64,000 nt of DNA from Periweissella cryptocerci (lineage in GTDB: Bacteria > Bacillota > Bacilli > Lactobacillales > Lactobacillaceae): the NCBI RefSeq assembly GCF_004358325.1, contig NZ_CP037940.1, positions 2,294,001-2,358,000 of the forward strand, written 5' to 3'. Position numbers and translations under genes: made by a program. The notes beneath the pieces are model-generated. The model did not search any database. It was not told where the DNA came from and saw only the letters and a list, made by a program, of their open reading frames with translations. Of the stretch, positions 10,340 through 18,613 are shown one piece after another. Positions within the stretch are counted from its first letter, which is position 1. Every line of letters begins with the position of its first letter.

Positions 10340-11704
10340 ATGACAGCACAATTTACTGATTTTAATTTAAAACCAGAAATCTTAGCCGCACTTGATGAAA
10401 TTAACTTCAAGACTCCTACGGCTGTGCAAGAACGTTTGATTCCAGTTGTGATGCGAGGCCGTTCAGTAATTGGGCAATCACAAACTGGTTCAGGGAAAAC
10501 CCACACATTCTTGCTCCCAATTTTTAATGCGTTGAAACCAGAACTTGATCAAGTTCAAGCGGTGATTACAACGCCATCACGTGAATTAGCACAACAAATC
10601 TATACCGCAGCTAAGCAAATTGCGGCCCATGTTTCACCAGAAATCCGGATTGGTAACTTCGTTGGTGGGACGGATAAGGAACGCCAAGTTAAGCAACTTG
10701 CAAGTCATCAACCACAAATTGTGATTGGGACCCCTGGTCGGATTGCCGACTTGTTAAAGACGCAAGCCCTTGATGTGCACTTGACGAAGACTTTGGTTGT
10801 CGATGAAGCTGATATGACAATGGACTTAGGTTTCTTACCTGAAGTTGATGCGGTTGCCGGAGCAATGCCGGAAGAACTCCAAATGTTGGTCTTCTCAGCA
10901 ACAATTCCAGAAAAATTGCGTCCATTCTTGCGTAAGTATCTTGATAACCCAGTGGTGGAAGAAATTCCTGTAACAACCGTGATTTCAGATACAATTGATA
11001 ACTGGTTGATTTCAACGAAGGGTTCATCAAACAATGATATCATCTTGAAGTTATTGACAATTGGGCAACCATATTTGGCATTGATTTTCACTAACACGAA
11101 GGAACGTGCCGATGAATTGACGCACTTCTTGAAGAGCCAAGGAATGAAAGTTGCAACGATTCACGGGGGTATTGCACCGCGTGAACGTAAGCGTGTGATG
11201 AAGCAAGTGCAAAACCTTGATTTCCAATTCGTTGTGGCAACTGATTTAGCTGCACGTGGGATTGATATTGAAGGGGTTTCACACGTTATTAATGATGGTA
11301 TTCCTGAAGACCTTGATTTCTTCATTCACCGGGTTGGTCGGACTGGCCGTAACGGAATGGATGGGACAGCGATTACCTTATACGCGCCTGGTGATGATGC
11401 GCGCGTGGCCGAACTTGAAGACCTTGGCGTTGAATTTAACCCTAAGGATATCAAGAACGGTGAAATCGTTGATTCATACAACCGTAACCGTCGGACAAAT
11501 CGTAAGAAGACGCAAAAGAAGCTTGATCCAACAATGATTGGTTTAATTGCCAAGAAAAAGAAGAAGATTAAGCCTGGCTACAAGCACCAAATCAACCAAG
11601 CAATCAAACGTAAAGACCAAATGGACCGTCGGATTGCCGAACGGACAGCAATGAAAGTTCGTAAGAAGACTAACAAAGAAGAAGGCGCTAAGAAGAAGCG
11701 TTAA
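10340..11704 (+). CDS. cshB: DEAD-box ATP-dependent RNA helicase (CshB-like)
   Basis: The helicase core has the Q motif region FKTPTAVQERLIPV, motif I QTGSGKTH, motif II VDEADM, motif III FSATIP, and C-terminal motifs HGGIAPRERKRVMK, VATDLAARGID and HRVGRTGR. A basic tail rich in Lys and Arg (about residues 375-454) is typical of cold-shock helicases CshA and CshB. The 454-residue length fits CshB better than the longer CshA. It probably remodels structured RNA and ribosomal intermediates. The paralogue choice is an inference. Confidence 0.9.
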   Translation: MTAQFTDFNLKPEILAALDEINFKTPTAVQERLIPVVMRGRSVIGQSQTGSGKTHTFLLPIFNALKPELDQVQAVITTPSRELAQQIYTAAKQIAAHVSPEIRIGNFVGGTDKERQVKQLASHQPQIVIGTPGRIADLLKTQALDVHLTKTLVVDEADMTMDLGFLPEVDAVAGAMPEELQMLVFSATIPEKLRPFLRKYLDNPVVEEIPVTTVISDTIDNWLISTKGSSNNDIILKLLTIGQPYLALIFTNTKERADELTHFLKSQGMKVATIHGGIAPRERKRVMKQVQNLDFQFVVATDLAARGIDIEGVSHVINDGIPEDLDFFIHRVGRTGRNGMDGTAITLYAPGDDARVAELEDLGVEFNPKDIKNGEIVDSYNRNRRTNRKKTQKKLDPTMIGLIAKKKKKIKPGYKHQINQAIKRKDQMDRRIAERTAMKVRKKTNKEEGAKKKR

Positions 11705-11770
11705 TTTTCTTAGTAATTTAGACAAAGGCGTTTAAAACCGCTAACAAGTTGCTTTTTGAGCATTTATTAG

Positions 11771-11799
11771 TTGTCGAATGCCTGTGATACTGGTAAAAT
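11771..11799 (+). promoter_or_regulatory. efp promoter
   Basis: TTGTCG at 11771-11776 and TAAAAT at 11794-11799 are separated by exactly 17 bp, with TGG just before the -10 box (extended -10). The efp start follows 37 bp downstream. Confidence 0.65.
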
Positions 11800-11835
11800 A
11801 TTTTAGAAGTACTTATCTTAAGGAGATAATTAAAC

Positions 11836-12402
11836 ATGGCTATTACACCAAATGATTTAAAAACTGGTTTGACTATTGAATATAACAACGCAATCTGGCG
11901 TGTTATTGAATTCCAACACGTTAAGCCTGGTAAAGGTTCAGCTTTCGTGCGTTCAACTTTGAAGAACTTGCGTACTGGTGCCGTTAACGACATCACGTTC
12001 TCAAACACTTCTGAAAAGCTTGTTCCTGCTGACATCGTTACTCAAAAGGCAACTTACTTGTACGCCGAAGGTACTCAACACGTCTTCATGAACGTTGAAA
12101 CTTACGACCAATTTGAATTGCCAGCTGAAAACATTCAAGACGCTTTGAAGTTCTTGCAAGAAAACATGGAAGTTTCTGTTACTACTTTTGGTAACGAAAT
12201 TTTGGGTGTTGAACTTCCAAAGGTTGTTACTTTGACTGTTAAGGAAACTCAACCATCAATTAAGGGAGCTACTGCCAATGGTGGTGGTAAGCCAGCAACG
12301 ATGGAAACTGGTTTGACTATCCAAGTACCTGACTTTGTTAACGAAGGCGACAAGCTTATCATTAACACTGATAACGGTGGCGCATACAAGTCACGTGCAT
12401 AA
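11836..12402 (+). CDS. efp: translation elongation factor P
   Basis: EF-P relieves ribosome stalling at polyproline stretches. The 188-residue protein has the three-domain family layout. The domain I loop [12 protein letters not shown] holds the lysine that is modified in other species, and the C-terminal signature [17 protein letters not shown] is clear. AAGGAGATA precedes the ATG. Codon use is strongly biased, as expected for an abundant protein. The efp-yqhY-nusB order is conserved in Firmicutes. Confidence 0.97.
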   Translation: MAITPNDLKTGLTIEYNNAIWRVIEFQHVKPGKGSAFVRSTLKNLRTGAVNDITFSNTSEKLVPADIVTQKATYLYAEGTQHVFMNVETYDQFELPAENIQDALKFLQENMEVSVTTFGNEILGVELPKVVTLTVKETQPSIKGATANGGGKPATMETGLTIQVPDFVNEGDKLIINTDNGGAYKSRA

Positions 12403-12416
12403 TTTTTGCTAAATAG

Positions 12417-12456
12417 AAAAGTCATTCGTGTTTACGAGTGGCTTTTTTGGTATAAT
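12417..12456 (+). terminator. efp terminator fused to the yqhY promoter
   Basis: The arms AAAAGTCATTCGT and ACGAGTGGCTTTT form a hairpin at 12417-12446 with a T-run to 12448. The T-run is followed at once by TGGTATAAT (12448-12456), an extended -10 promoter for the next two genes. The two signals share bases. Confidence 0.75.
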
Positions 12457-12513
12457 GAAGAAGAATACATTGGCTAGTGGTCGATTACTAGTAACACGAT
12501 GGAGGAAACTGAG

Positions 12514-12951
12514 ATGGCAGAAGATACAAATATTGTCCTTGCTAATGATGGTAAGGTGCTCGGGAAGACGGAAGTTAACCCTGATGTTCTTGAAGTAATT
12601 GCGGGAATTGCCGCCAACGAGGTTGATGGTGTTTACCGGATGCGCGGTTCGCTTGGTAGCCAAGTTTCAGAATTATTTGGACACAAGGCGCACGGTAAGG
12701 GCGTAAAATTGACGGTCACTGATGACGCACTGACTTTTGATGTCTACGTTTTCTTGGAATACGGTGTTAGTGTTCCTAAGGTAGCGTTGAAGTTACAAGA
12801 ACACGTTAAGTCACAAATCAGCAGCATGACTGAATTAGCCGTAGCTGAAATTAACGTGCACGTTGAAGGCGTTGTTCCTGAGAAGGTTACTAACAAGCTT
12901 GATCCAAACAACTTGTTCGCCGATGATCAAGAAGAAGTAGGTGAAGCATAG
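12514..12951 (+). CDS. yqhY: Asp23/Gls24 family envelope stress protein (YqhY-like)
   Basis: The protein shows the family pattern: NPDVLEVIAGIAANEVDGVYRMRG near the N-terminus (shown in part), then LTVTDDALTFDVYVFLEYGVSVPKVA (shown in part), and a C-terminal VAEINVHVEGVVPE. In Bacillus, YqhY influences fatty acid synthesis through acetyl-CoA carboxylase; other members are alkaline-shock proteins at the membrane. GGAGGA at 12501-12506 places the start at 12514 rather than the upstream in-frame ATG at 12499. The stop overlaps the nusB start. Confidence 0.88.
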   Translation: MAEDTNIVLANDGKVLGKTEVNPDVLEVIAGIAANEVDGVYRMRGSLGSQVSELFGHKAHGKGVKLTVTDDALTFDVYVFLEYGVSVPKVALKLQEHVKSQISSMTELAVAEINVHVEGVVPEKVTNKLDPNNLFADDQEEVGEA

Positions 12952-13394
12952 TGACGATGACCCGACACCAAACCCGTGAAAAAGCATTCCAAACTTTATT
13001 TGCTTTGGCAGGTAACCCTGAAGCCGATATGGCATCATTATATGATGATGTTATGGAAGATGTTGCACCTGACAATGCAGAAGATGAAAAAGCAAGTTTA
13101 CCTGATTACCTAATTACTTTGGTTAATGGTGTACTTGAATACAAAGCCGAACTTGAAGTGATGATCAGCCAACATTTGGCTGATGGTTGGACTTTTGCGC
13201 GCTTAGCTAAAGCTGATCGTGTTATTTTGGAAATTGCTTTCTTTGAACTTAACTACGGTGATGCAGCGAATACGCCTGCTAAGGTAGTTGTGGACGAAGC
13301 TTTGAACTTGGCGAAAACTTTTAGTGATGAAAGCTCGCGGAAGTTTATCAATGCAGTTTTGGACAAAGCTTTACACGAAAACATTGCTGAATAA
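12951..13394 (+). CDS. nusB: transcription antitermination factor NusB
   Basis: NusB binds boxA RNA with NusE/S10 and promotes rRNA antitermination. The all-helical protein has the family start TRHQTREKAFQTLFAL and the C-terminal NEALNLAKTF-type segment (here VDEALNLAKTFSDESSRKFINAVLD, shown in part). The GTG at 12951 overlaps the previous stop (TAG/GTG share G), and AGGTG lies 7 bases upstream. An ATG at 12957 is the alternative start. The length of 147 residues is normal. Confidence 0.94.
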   Translation: MTMTRHQTREKAFQTLFALAGNPEADMASLYDDVMEDVAPDNAEDEKASLPDYLITLVNGVLEYKAELEVMISQHLADGWTFARLAKADRVILEIAFFELNYGDAANTPAKVVVDEALNLAKTFSDESSRKFINAVLDKALHENIAE

Positions 13395-13401
13395 TTAATT
13401 T

Positions 13402-13440
13402 TAAAACGACAGACCGGTTACAGGTGTGTCGTTTTTTATT
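13402..13440 (+). terminator. nusB terminator
   Basis: AAAACGACA pairs with TGTCGTTTT around a short loop, followed by T6. It ends the efp-yqhY-nusB group just before the insertion sequence. Confidence 0.85.
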
Positions 13441-13552
13441 GTAAATAACTCCTCAAAATTTGAATGAGCCTGAATATGTAAGTCAAAAAATGCGCAAAAA
13501 CTCTTCTCCTAGCTTATAATATAGGTGAAGCGAATTTGGTTAATTCATTTTA

Positions 13553-14731
13553 TTAGGCTGGGTGATTCCTCTGGAATCTCCAGCCTTTTAGTTTGCGCTC
13601 ATCAAAGTGATCACCGGTCTTGATCATCTGATAAATAATTCGTAGTAGCTTGTGCGCCAAGGCTATATTGGCTTTAGCCTTACTGGTTCGTGATTGTAAT
13701 CTGTAACACCATGCTGAAAGATACGTATCCTTACACTTTTTAGCTGTTATTGCGGACTGTGCCAAGGCTGATTTAATATGCGGATTTCCACGTGTTGTCC
13801 TAGACCCATATGTCTTACCACCTGATTCATAACTGCCAGGACACAAGCCTGTCCAAGAGGCTAACGCCATTTCGCTTTCAAAACTATCAACATTATTTCC
13901 AATTTCTGCCAAAATAACCGCGGCAGTACCAGCACCGATTCCTGGAATTTCCATTAAGCGATCATGTAATTCCTGATCAACAATCATCTGATGTTGGATT
14001 TGGGCCTCAAGACTGGCGATTTCTTCTTGATACACTTCGTATAAGTGATATTGAATTGAGATTAACATGCGATCATTCATGCTCAATATTCCTTGTAGTG
14101 ACTCATAAATTTCTTCAGAACTAGCTTTCATACGTTTTGACATAATTGACTGAACTTTTTCCATCGTCACTACTTCGCCATTCATTAATAGTTCAATGAA
14201 CTTAGAACCGGCAACACCAAATATATCATTGATAAACGATGCTAGCTTGATATTGGAACGCTCAAGAATATTATGAATTTCATTTTTTACCACCGTTTGA
14301 TGTTGCGTTATCCGTTTCTTTAAGCGCGTTGATTCTCGTAATTCAATTGTTTTGATATCTGGTACATAACTTGGACGAATCAGCCCACATCTACTAAGTT
14401 CCGCAATCCATTGGGCGTCCTTAATATCCGTTTTACGTCCCGGAATGGATTTAATATGCTGTGGATTGACTAAACGTAATGTCGTAGATGAATGTTGCGC
14501 TAAAACGGTCCATACCGGACGCCAATATTGACCGGTACTTTCCATGACTGTTAATTCGATTTCATGATCATCAAGCCATTCAGCTAACTGTTTAAGACCG
14601 GCAACAGTTGTATCGAATGGTTTCTGTAGTTTCTTAGGGCGGTTGGTATCAAAAACACCAATCAATAAACAAACCGAGACAGATTTCTTATGAACATCTA
14701 TCCCGCATACGTGAGTGTGTGCGACATCCAT
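13553..14731 (-). mobile_element. IS110-family transposase (intact)
   Basis: The 392-residue recombinase has the DEDD RuvC-like N-terminus (VCGIDVHKKSVSVCL, ELTVMESTGQYWRP, GRKTDIKDAQWIAEL). A coiled middle region leads to the C-terminal IS116/IS110/IS902 domain (LMEIPGIGAGTAAVILAEIG, ASWTGLCPG, TTRGNPHIKSALAQSA). The catalytic Ser of the Tnp domain probably lies in LAQSAITA. No frameshift is seen, so the element may be active. GGAGGTG lies just upstream of the start. The exact element ends cannot be set because IS110 elements lack clear terminal repeats and target duplications. Confidence 0.93.
13556..13587. other. strong hairpin inside the transposase 3' end
   Basis: GGCTGG-GATTCC pairs with GGAATC-CCAGCC around a 3-base loop, overlapping the last codons of the IS110 transposase. 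It could act as a transcription or translation barrier at the element end, or be an end-recognition structure. Confidence 0.5.
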
Positions 14732-14946
14732 AGTAAAACACCTCCATAAATTTGATGTGAAGGCTAACCTGTCTCGGTTAAGTAAAATGTGTAATTTTTA
14801 TTTCGTGCTCGAGGCGACATTGGGTTAATCTCAAAACCGAAGACAGTCAGTTTTTTGCACGGGCTCTTAGGCACCATTAAACGAACGACTTACATAAAAT
14901 AGCCTTCGACTAATTATATCGATTTGCGGCCTGGGTTACGAGCTGG
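14732..14946 (-). other. IS110 upstream non-coding end, possible bridge RNA region
   Basis: About 215 bp upstream of the transposase carries no gene. Many IS110 elements encode, in a non-coding end, a bridge RNA that pairs with donor and target DNA. The position upstream of the recombinase fits the IS110 group. I could not draw the two guide loops with confidence, so this is inferred from family knowledge only. Confidence 0.4.
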
Positions 14947-15214
14947 AAGCTCAGGAGAGTTTTTTGCGTTGCCGGTTCGCAGGCATAAGCACAGACTAGT
15001 TCCCAGTCGCGGTGTAAAGGCTACGCCCACCAAGCAATTTACCGTCACTCCGTTAGTTAGGAATAATACTCAAAAAAACAGTCGTAGGGTGTAGATTCAA
15101 CAAAATCATTTATCGTTGATTTTGTGATGTGCTCAAACTAGTGCCTACGGTATATTCCGTGGTGCGTGAGTATTCTTAAACAAAAGTACAGAAATGATAA
15201 TTCCACACTAGAAT
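14947..15214 (+). repeat. structured intergenic repeat, copy D (5' part missing)
   Basis: From about 15001 this matches the 3' half of the family, including the CAGTCGCGGTGTAAAGGCT block and TCACTCCGTTAGTTAGG. It shares the whole 3' module of copy B (gggtgtagattcaacaaaat and on) and ends at AATTCCACACTAGAA. The 5' inverted end and the 5' arm of the long stem are absent. In their place, 14959-14991 is related to the reverse complement of 34574-34604 in copy E. The neighbouring IS110 may have caused the loss. Confidence 0.75.
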
Positions 15215-15394
15215 CGAGTTAGTTTTGCATAATCCAAAATATGATCGAGAAACACCAACGTAAATACTGGATCTACGCCACTTACAATTAGATTAACCCC
15301 GTGGTTTGAATAATTGTTGGGACAAATTGGGATAATTAGCTCACAATTCAAACAAAATTCAGCTTAATTCATGGAAATTTCACAAAGTAATCGC

Positions 15395-15422
15395 TTACAC
15401 GCCAATATTTAAAGTGTATAAT
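15395..15422 (+). promoter_or_regulatory. usp promoter
   Basis: A perfect -10 box TATAAT lies at 15417-15422, with a weak -35 candidate TTACAC at 15395-15400 (16-bp spacer). The usp start follows 39 bp after the -10 box. Confidence 0.55.
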
Positions 15423-15460
15423 AGTAATCAAGATATTAAACATAACTAGGGGTGAAACAT

Positions 15461-15898
15461 ATGCAAGTTTATGAAAACATTTTAGCACCAGTCGACGGCT
15501 CAAAAGCTACTGAAGCAGTTTTAGATACTGCAATTCAAGTTGCTAAGCGTAACGAAACACGTTTGGACATTTTGAACGTATTGGAAATCAACCAATTCGC
15601 TGACGGATACGGTGGTGCAGTTTCTGGTGATGTCATTTACAAGATGGTTGATGACATTGAATCACAATTGCGCGAATACCAAAAGAAGGCGCAAGACGCC
15701 GGAGTGAAAGATGTTGAAATTCACGTTCGTTTTGGTAACCCAAAGACTGTTATTTCTAACGAATTTCCACGTGACCACAAGAACGGCTTGATCGTTATTG
15801 GAACTACTGGTATGAACGCTGTTGAACGTTTGGTAGTTGGTTCAGTAACTAGCTACGTAACGCGTTCAGCTGTATCTGACGTGCTAATCGTGAAGTAA
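15461..15898 (+). CDS. universal stress protein, UspA family
   Basis: The 145-residue single-domain protein has the Usp fold pattern: NILAPVDGSKATEAVLD at the N-terminus (Asp of the ATP site) and GLIVIGTTGMNAVERLVVGS near the C-terminus. The last part matches the ATP-binding G-2X-G-9X-G(S/T) motif, so ATP binding is likely. AGGGGTG sits just before the ATG at 15461, which is preferred over an in-frame GTG at 15452. The gene is monocistronic with its own promoter and terminator. Its exact stress role is unknown. Confidence 0.92.
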   Translation: MQVYENILAPVDGSKATEAVLDTAIQVAKRNETRLDILNVLEINQFADGYGGAVSGDVIYKMVDDIESQLREYQKKAQDAGVKDVEIHVRFGNPKTVISNEFPRDHKNGLIVIGTTGMNAVERLVVGSVTSYVTRSAVSDVLIVK

Positions 15899-15904
15899 TT
15901 AAGT

Positions 15905-15944
15905 AAACCGTAACGAGCACATTAGTGTTAGTTACGGTTTTTTG
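15905..15944 (+). terminator. usp terminator
   Basis: AAACCGTAAC pairs perfectly with GTTACGGTTT, followed by T-rich sequence. It lies 29 bp before the lplA start. Confidence 0.85.
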
Positions 15945-15972
15945 TTTATTTACACAAAAAGGAGGTTGGAAT

Positions 15973-16983
15973 ATGTACTATTACGTAATGCCTAGTCATG
16001 ATATTCGGCGTAACTTAGCTACAGAAGAATATTTAATGTACAACCGTGATTTTGATGAACCGTTGGTGCTGTTCTATTACGAAGAACCAAGTATCATTGT
16101 TGGGCGCAACCAAAATACGCAGGAAGAAATTAATCAAAAATATATCGACGAGCATGGCATTGTAGTAACACGTCGTCGGAGTGGTGGCGGTGCCGTTTAT
16201 CATGACCTTGGTAATTTATGTTTTAGTTTTGTGCTTGATACCAAGGATGCAAAATTTGGTGATTTTAAATCATTTGTGAGTCCGATTATTGATGCGCTAC
16301 ATGAGATGGGGGTAACTGATGCCGAAGTTTCAGGGCGTAATGATATGTTGGTCGATGGTAAGAAATTTTCTGGCAGCGCGATGTTTAAGCATGGTAGTAA
16401 AATTTTTGCCCATGGAACATTGATGCTAGATGTTGACATTGATATAGTCACAAATGCACTCAATGTCCCCGCAGACAAAATTGCTTCCAAAGGTATTAAA
16501 TCCGTCCGTTCGCGGGTGACCAATTTAAAGCCATATTTAGATGCTAAATACCGTGATATTGACGTCCCTGATTTCCGTGATAACTTACTCCGCCATATGT
16601 TTAAAGTAGATGATTTAGCTGAAATCAAAGCACATGAAGTTAATATTAGTGCGGATGAAGAAGCAAAAATTGAAAAGATATATCAAGATGTGTACAACAA
16701 TTGGGATTGGGTATATGGTGCTTCACCGGCATTTACTGTAAAAAAGCGCCAACACTTTGATTCTGGAACGATTGATGCCCGTTTAAACGTTGAAAATGGT
16801 ATTATTAAACAGTTAACTTTTTTTGGCGATTTCTTTGGCCCTGAAGAAGCAAGTCAACTAGCCGACCGCTTAACTGGAATCCGGTATGATCGCTCAAGTA
16901 TCCAAGCGGTGTTGGTAACAGTTGATTTGCAGCAATATTTCTTAGGAATTAGCGAAGAACAAGTTTTAGACTTATTAGCATAA
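15973..16983 (+). CDS. lplA: lipoate--protein ligase
   Basis: The enzyme activates lipoate with ATP and attaches it to E2 or GcvH lysines. The biotin/lipoate ligase fold shows NLATEEYLM, PSIIVGRNQNTQEEIN, VVTRRRSGGGAVYHDLGNL (lipoate loop), GRNDMLVDGKKFSGSA and HGTLMLDVD. The C-terminal accessory domain covers about residues 250-336. AAAGGAGG lies before the ATG at 15973; a longer upstream frame has no ribosome site and overlaps the usp terminator. Two short unknown genes follow closely. Confidence 0.93.
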   Translation: MYYYVMPSHDIRRNLATEEYLMYNRDFDEPLVLFYYEEPSIIVGRNQNTQEEINQKYIDEHGIVVTRRRSGGGAVYHDLGNLCFSFVLDTKDAKFGDFKSFVSPIIDALHEMGVTDAEVSGRNDMLVDGKKFSGSAMFKHGSKIFAHGTLMLDVDIDIVTNALNVPADKIASKGIKSVRSRVTNLKPYLDAKYRDIDVPDFRDNLLRHMFKVDDLAEIKAHEVNISADEEAKIEKIYQDVYNNWDWVYGASPAFTVKKRQHFDSGTIDARLNVENGIIKQLTFFGDFFGPEEASQLADRLTGIRYDRSSIQAVLVTVDLQQYFLGISEEQVLDLLA

Positions 16984-17005
16984 TAATAAATTCGGAGTGT
17001 TATAC

Positions 17006-17404
17006 ATGGAAAAAAATAGTTTAGCAGATGCAACACGCTATGGGCTTGCGGCCCTGATTATCTTTGTGATTATTGATATTATCTTATCATTGCACACTAA
17101 GGCATCGCCATGGGCGTCAGTAGTTGTCATGGTTGTAATTTTTGTGGCTTCATTGGCTTTGATCCGTTTTGGAATGCCAATGGCCATCTACTTACAAGCC
17201 TTTGGGATGCTTTTGATTTTATTGACGTTCATTTCAGGTTTTGCCCAAGTTTGGGGTACGGTAGCTGGTTATGGTGTTGGGATGAAGCTCTTTGCGACGC
17301 TATTATTATTAGCCGGCATCGCAATGCAAGTGTTCTGGGCACGCTCAGCCTTCTGGTTCCGCAAAGAAGCAGGCGTTTATCACAAACAAGGGGGTAAGAA
17401 GTAA
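17006..17404 (+). CDS. small four-helix membrane protein, unknown
   Basis: I do not recognise this 132-residue protein. It has about four hydrophobic segments (near residues 13-30, 36-54, 58-78 and 88-108) and a basic C-terminus (AFWFRKEAGVYHKQGGKK). CGGAGTG precedes the ATG at 17006, chosen over an in-frame GTG at 16997. It starts 22 bp after lplA and its stop overlaps the next start, so the three genes are probably cotranscribed. Confidence 0.75.
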   Translation: MEKNSLADATRYGLAALIIFVIIDIILSLHTKASPWASVVVMVVIFVASLALIRFGMPMAIYLQAFGMLLILLTFISGFAQVWGTVAGYGVGMKLFATLLLLAGIAMQVFWARSAFWFRKEAGVYHKQGGKK

Positions 17405-17946
17405 TGCAAATGGATGGACAAGAATTTTTAACCGCGGTAAAAGAAGAAGCTTTTGAAAAATGGTCAGTGACGGCTGCCGATGAAGCTGCCGTTAACTTGG
17501 ATGATTTGTTTAACTTCTTTGATCAGCAATTACGCGCTGATAAGTTAGCACAAGGTGAAATCATCATCGATGCCCCTGAACCCGAAGATACTATTAGTTT
17601 GCGTCTTGAAACCGCAGCTATCAACTTACCATTGCGCTATTTTAATGCAATGAACAAGTTGATTGACGAAACTGTTGATAATGAAATTAACGTGTACATG
17701 ATTGTTGAAAGTAAGTTGGTTTCGCAATCTGGATTGTTTATTGATTTTGCAGCTTCAGTTGCGGCCTACTTAGATGATGCAGATTCTGTTAAAGCTAAAA
17801 TTGCTACTTTCTTCAATGAAAAATTGGAACTCATCAACGCGGGTGGTTGGGAAACTTTAATACCTGTCGTTGAAGAAATTGATGCGACAGATGATGAACC
17901 AGAAGCAAGCCAAGAGACAGCAGAAACACCAAAACGAGCTAAATAA
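17404..17946 (+). CDS. conserved-looking acidic cytoplasmic protein, unknown
   Basis: A 180-residue protein without signal or membrane segments, strongly acidic throughout. It is predicted mostly helical, with a disordered tail from about residue 155 (rich in Glu, Asp and Thr, ending PKRAK). The ATG at 17404 overlaps the preceding stop codon, and GGGGGT lies upstream, so it is translationally coupled to the membrane protein. I cannot assign a function. Confidence 0.75.
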   Translation: MQMDGQEFLTAVKEEAFEKWSVTAADEAAVNLDDLFNFFDQQLRADKLAQGEIIIDAPEPEDTISLRLETAAINLPLRYFNAMNKLIDETVDNEINVYMIVESKLVSQSGLFIDFAASVAAYLDDADSVKAKIATFFNEKLELINAGGWETLIPVVEEIDATDDEPEASQETAETPKRAK

Positions 17947-17951
17947 GCACA

Positions 17952-17988
17952 AGAGGTCGAGATAATTTATATTTCGATCTTTTTTATT
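17952..17988 (+). terminator. terminator of the lplA group
   Basis: AGGTCGA pairs with TTCGATCT (one G-T) around an AT-rich loop, followed by T-rich sequence. Repeat copy B starts 9 bp later. Confidence 0.8.
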
Positions 17989-17996
17989 TTGCTCTA

Positions 17997-18408
17997 TTTC
18001 GTCTGATATGGAATTGAATAAAATTGGCCACTACGTGCCAGCAAATTACTTGGCGCACCACGCTGGAAGCAGCCTCCCAAGCCAAAGTACGGTCTTGGTC
18101 GGTTCGGACAAGCTGGGACTCTAAGGAATAAATCCCTAAGACTCCTCATCTTATCCTCAGCGGAAATATGTGCTACACACATATTACCCCAGTCGTGGTG
18201 TAAAGGCTGCGCCCGCCAAGCAATTTGCCGGCACTCCGTTAGTTAGTAATAATACTCAAACTGGCAAAAAAGTGATAGGGTGTAGATTCAACAAAATTAG
18301 TTATCCCTGATTTTGTGATGTGCTCAAACTAGTGCCTAAGGTATATTCCGTGATACGTAAGTACGCTTAAACAAAAGTACAGAAATGAGAATCCCACGTC
18401 GGACGGAA
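17997..18408 (+). repeat. structured intergenic repeat, copy B
   Basis: Both ends are visible: TTTCGTCTGATATGGAATT at the left and AATCCCACGTCGGACGGAA at the right, which pair over 19 positions with two mismatches, counting G-T pairs. The right end is a close inverse of the left end of copy C. The 21-base long stem joins 18035-18055 to 18214-18234, with a C-G pair where copy A has T-A. The GGACTCT/AGACTCC hairpin (18116-18122, 18139-18145) has two mismatches here. The 3' module is shared with copy D. No coding potential is seen. The remaining bases to the next gene (18409-18613) hold only a weak promoter. Confidence 0.85.
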
Positions 18409-18613
18409 GAGGGCCTTTTATTTGAAAATGCCAACAGACGGGGGGGATACTATGGTGTCTGCTCGCGTTAAGTTTGCGGGTAGTTGTCCACGATTTTAGC
18501 ATTAACAGTGGCCAGTTTTGATTACTAAACACGCATCAGTAAAAAATACTTGCCTTGGAGTACCCTCTAAGCGTTATTATATAGATAACAACTATAAAGG
18601 ATGTAATTAACTC

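Noticed and set aside
17994..18182. A minus-strand 62-codon frame in repeat copy B
   Set aside because: Not conserved in copies A, C or E, where the paired bases change without respect to the reading frame.
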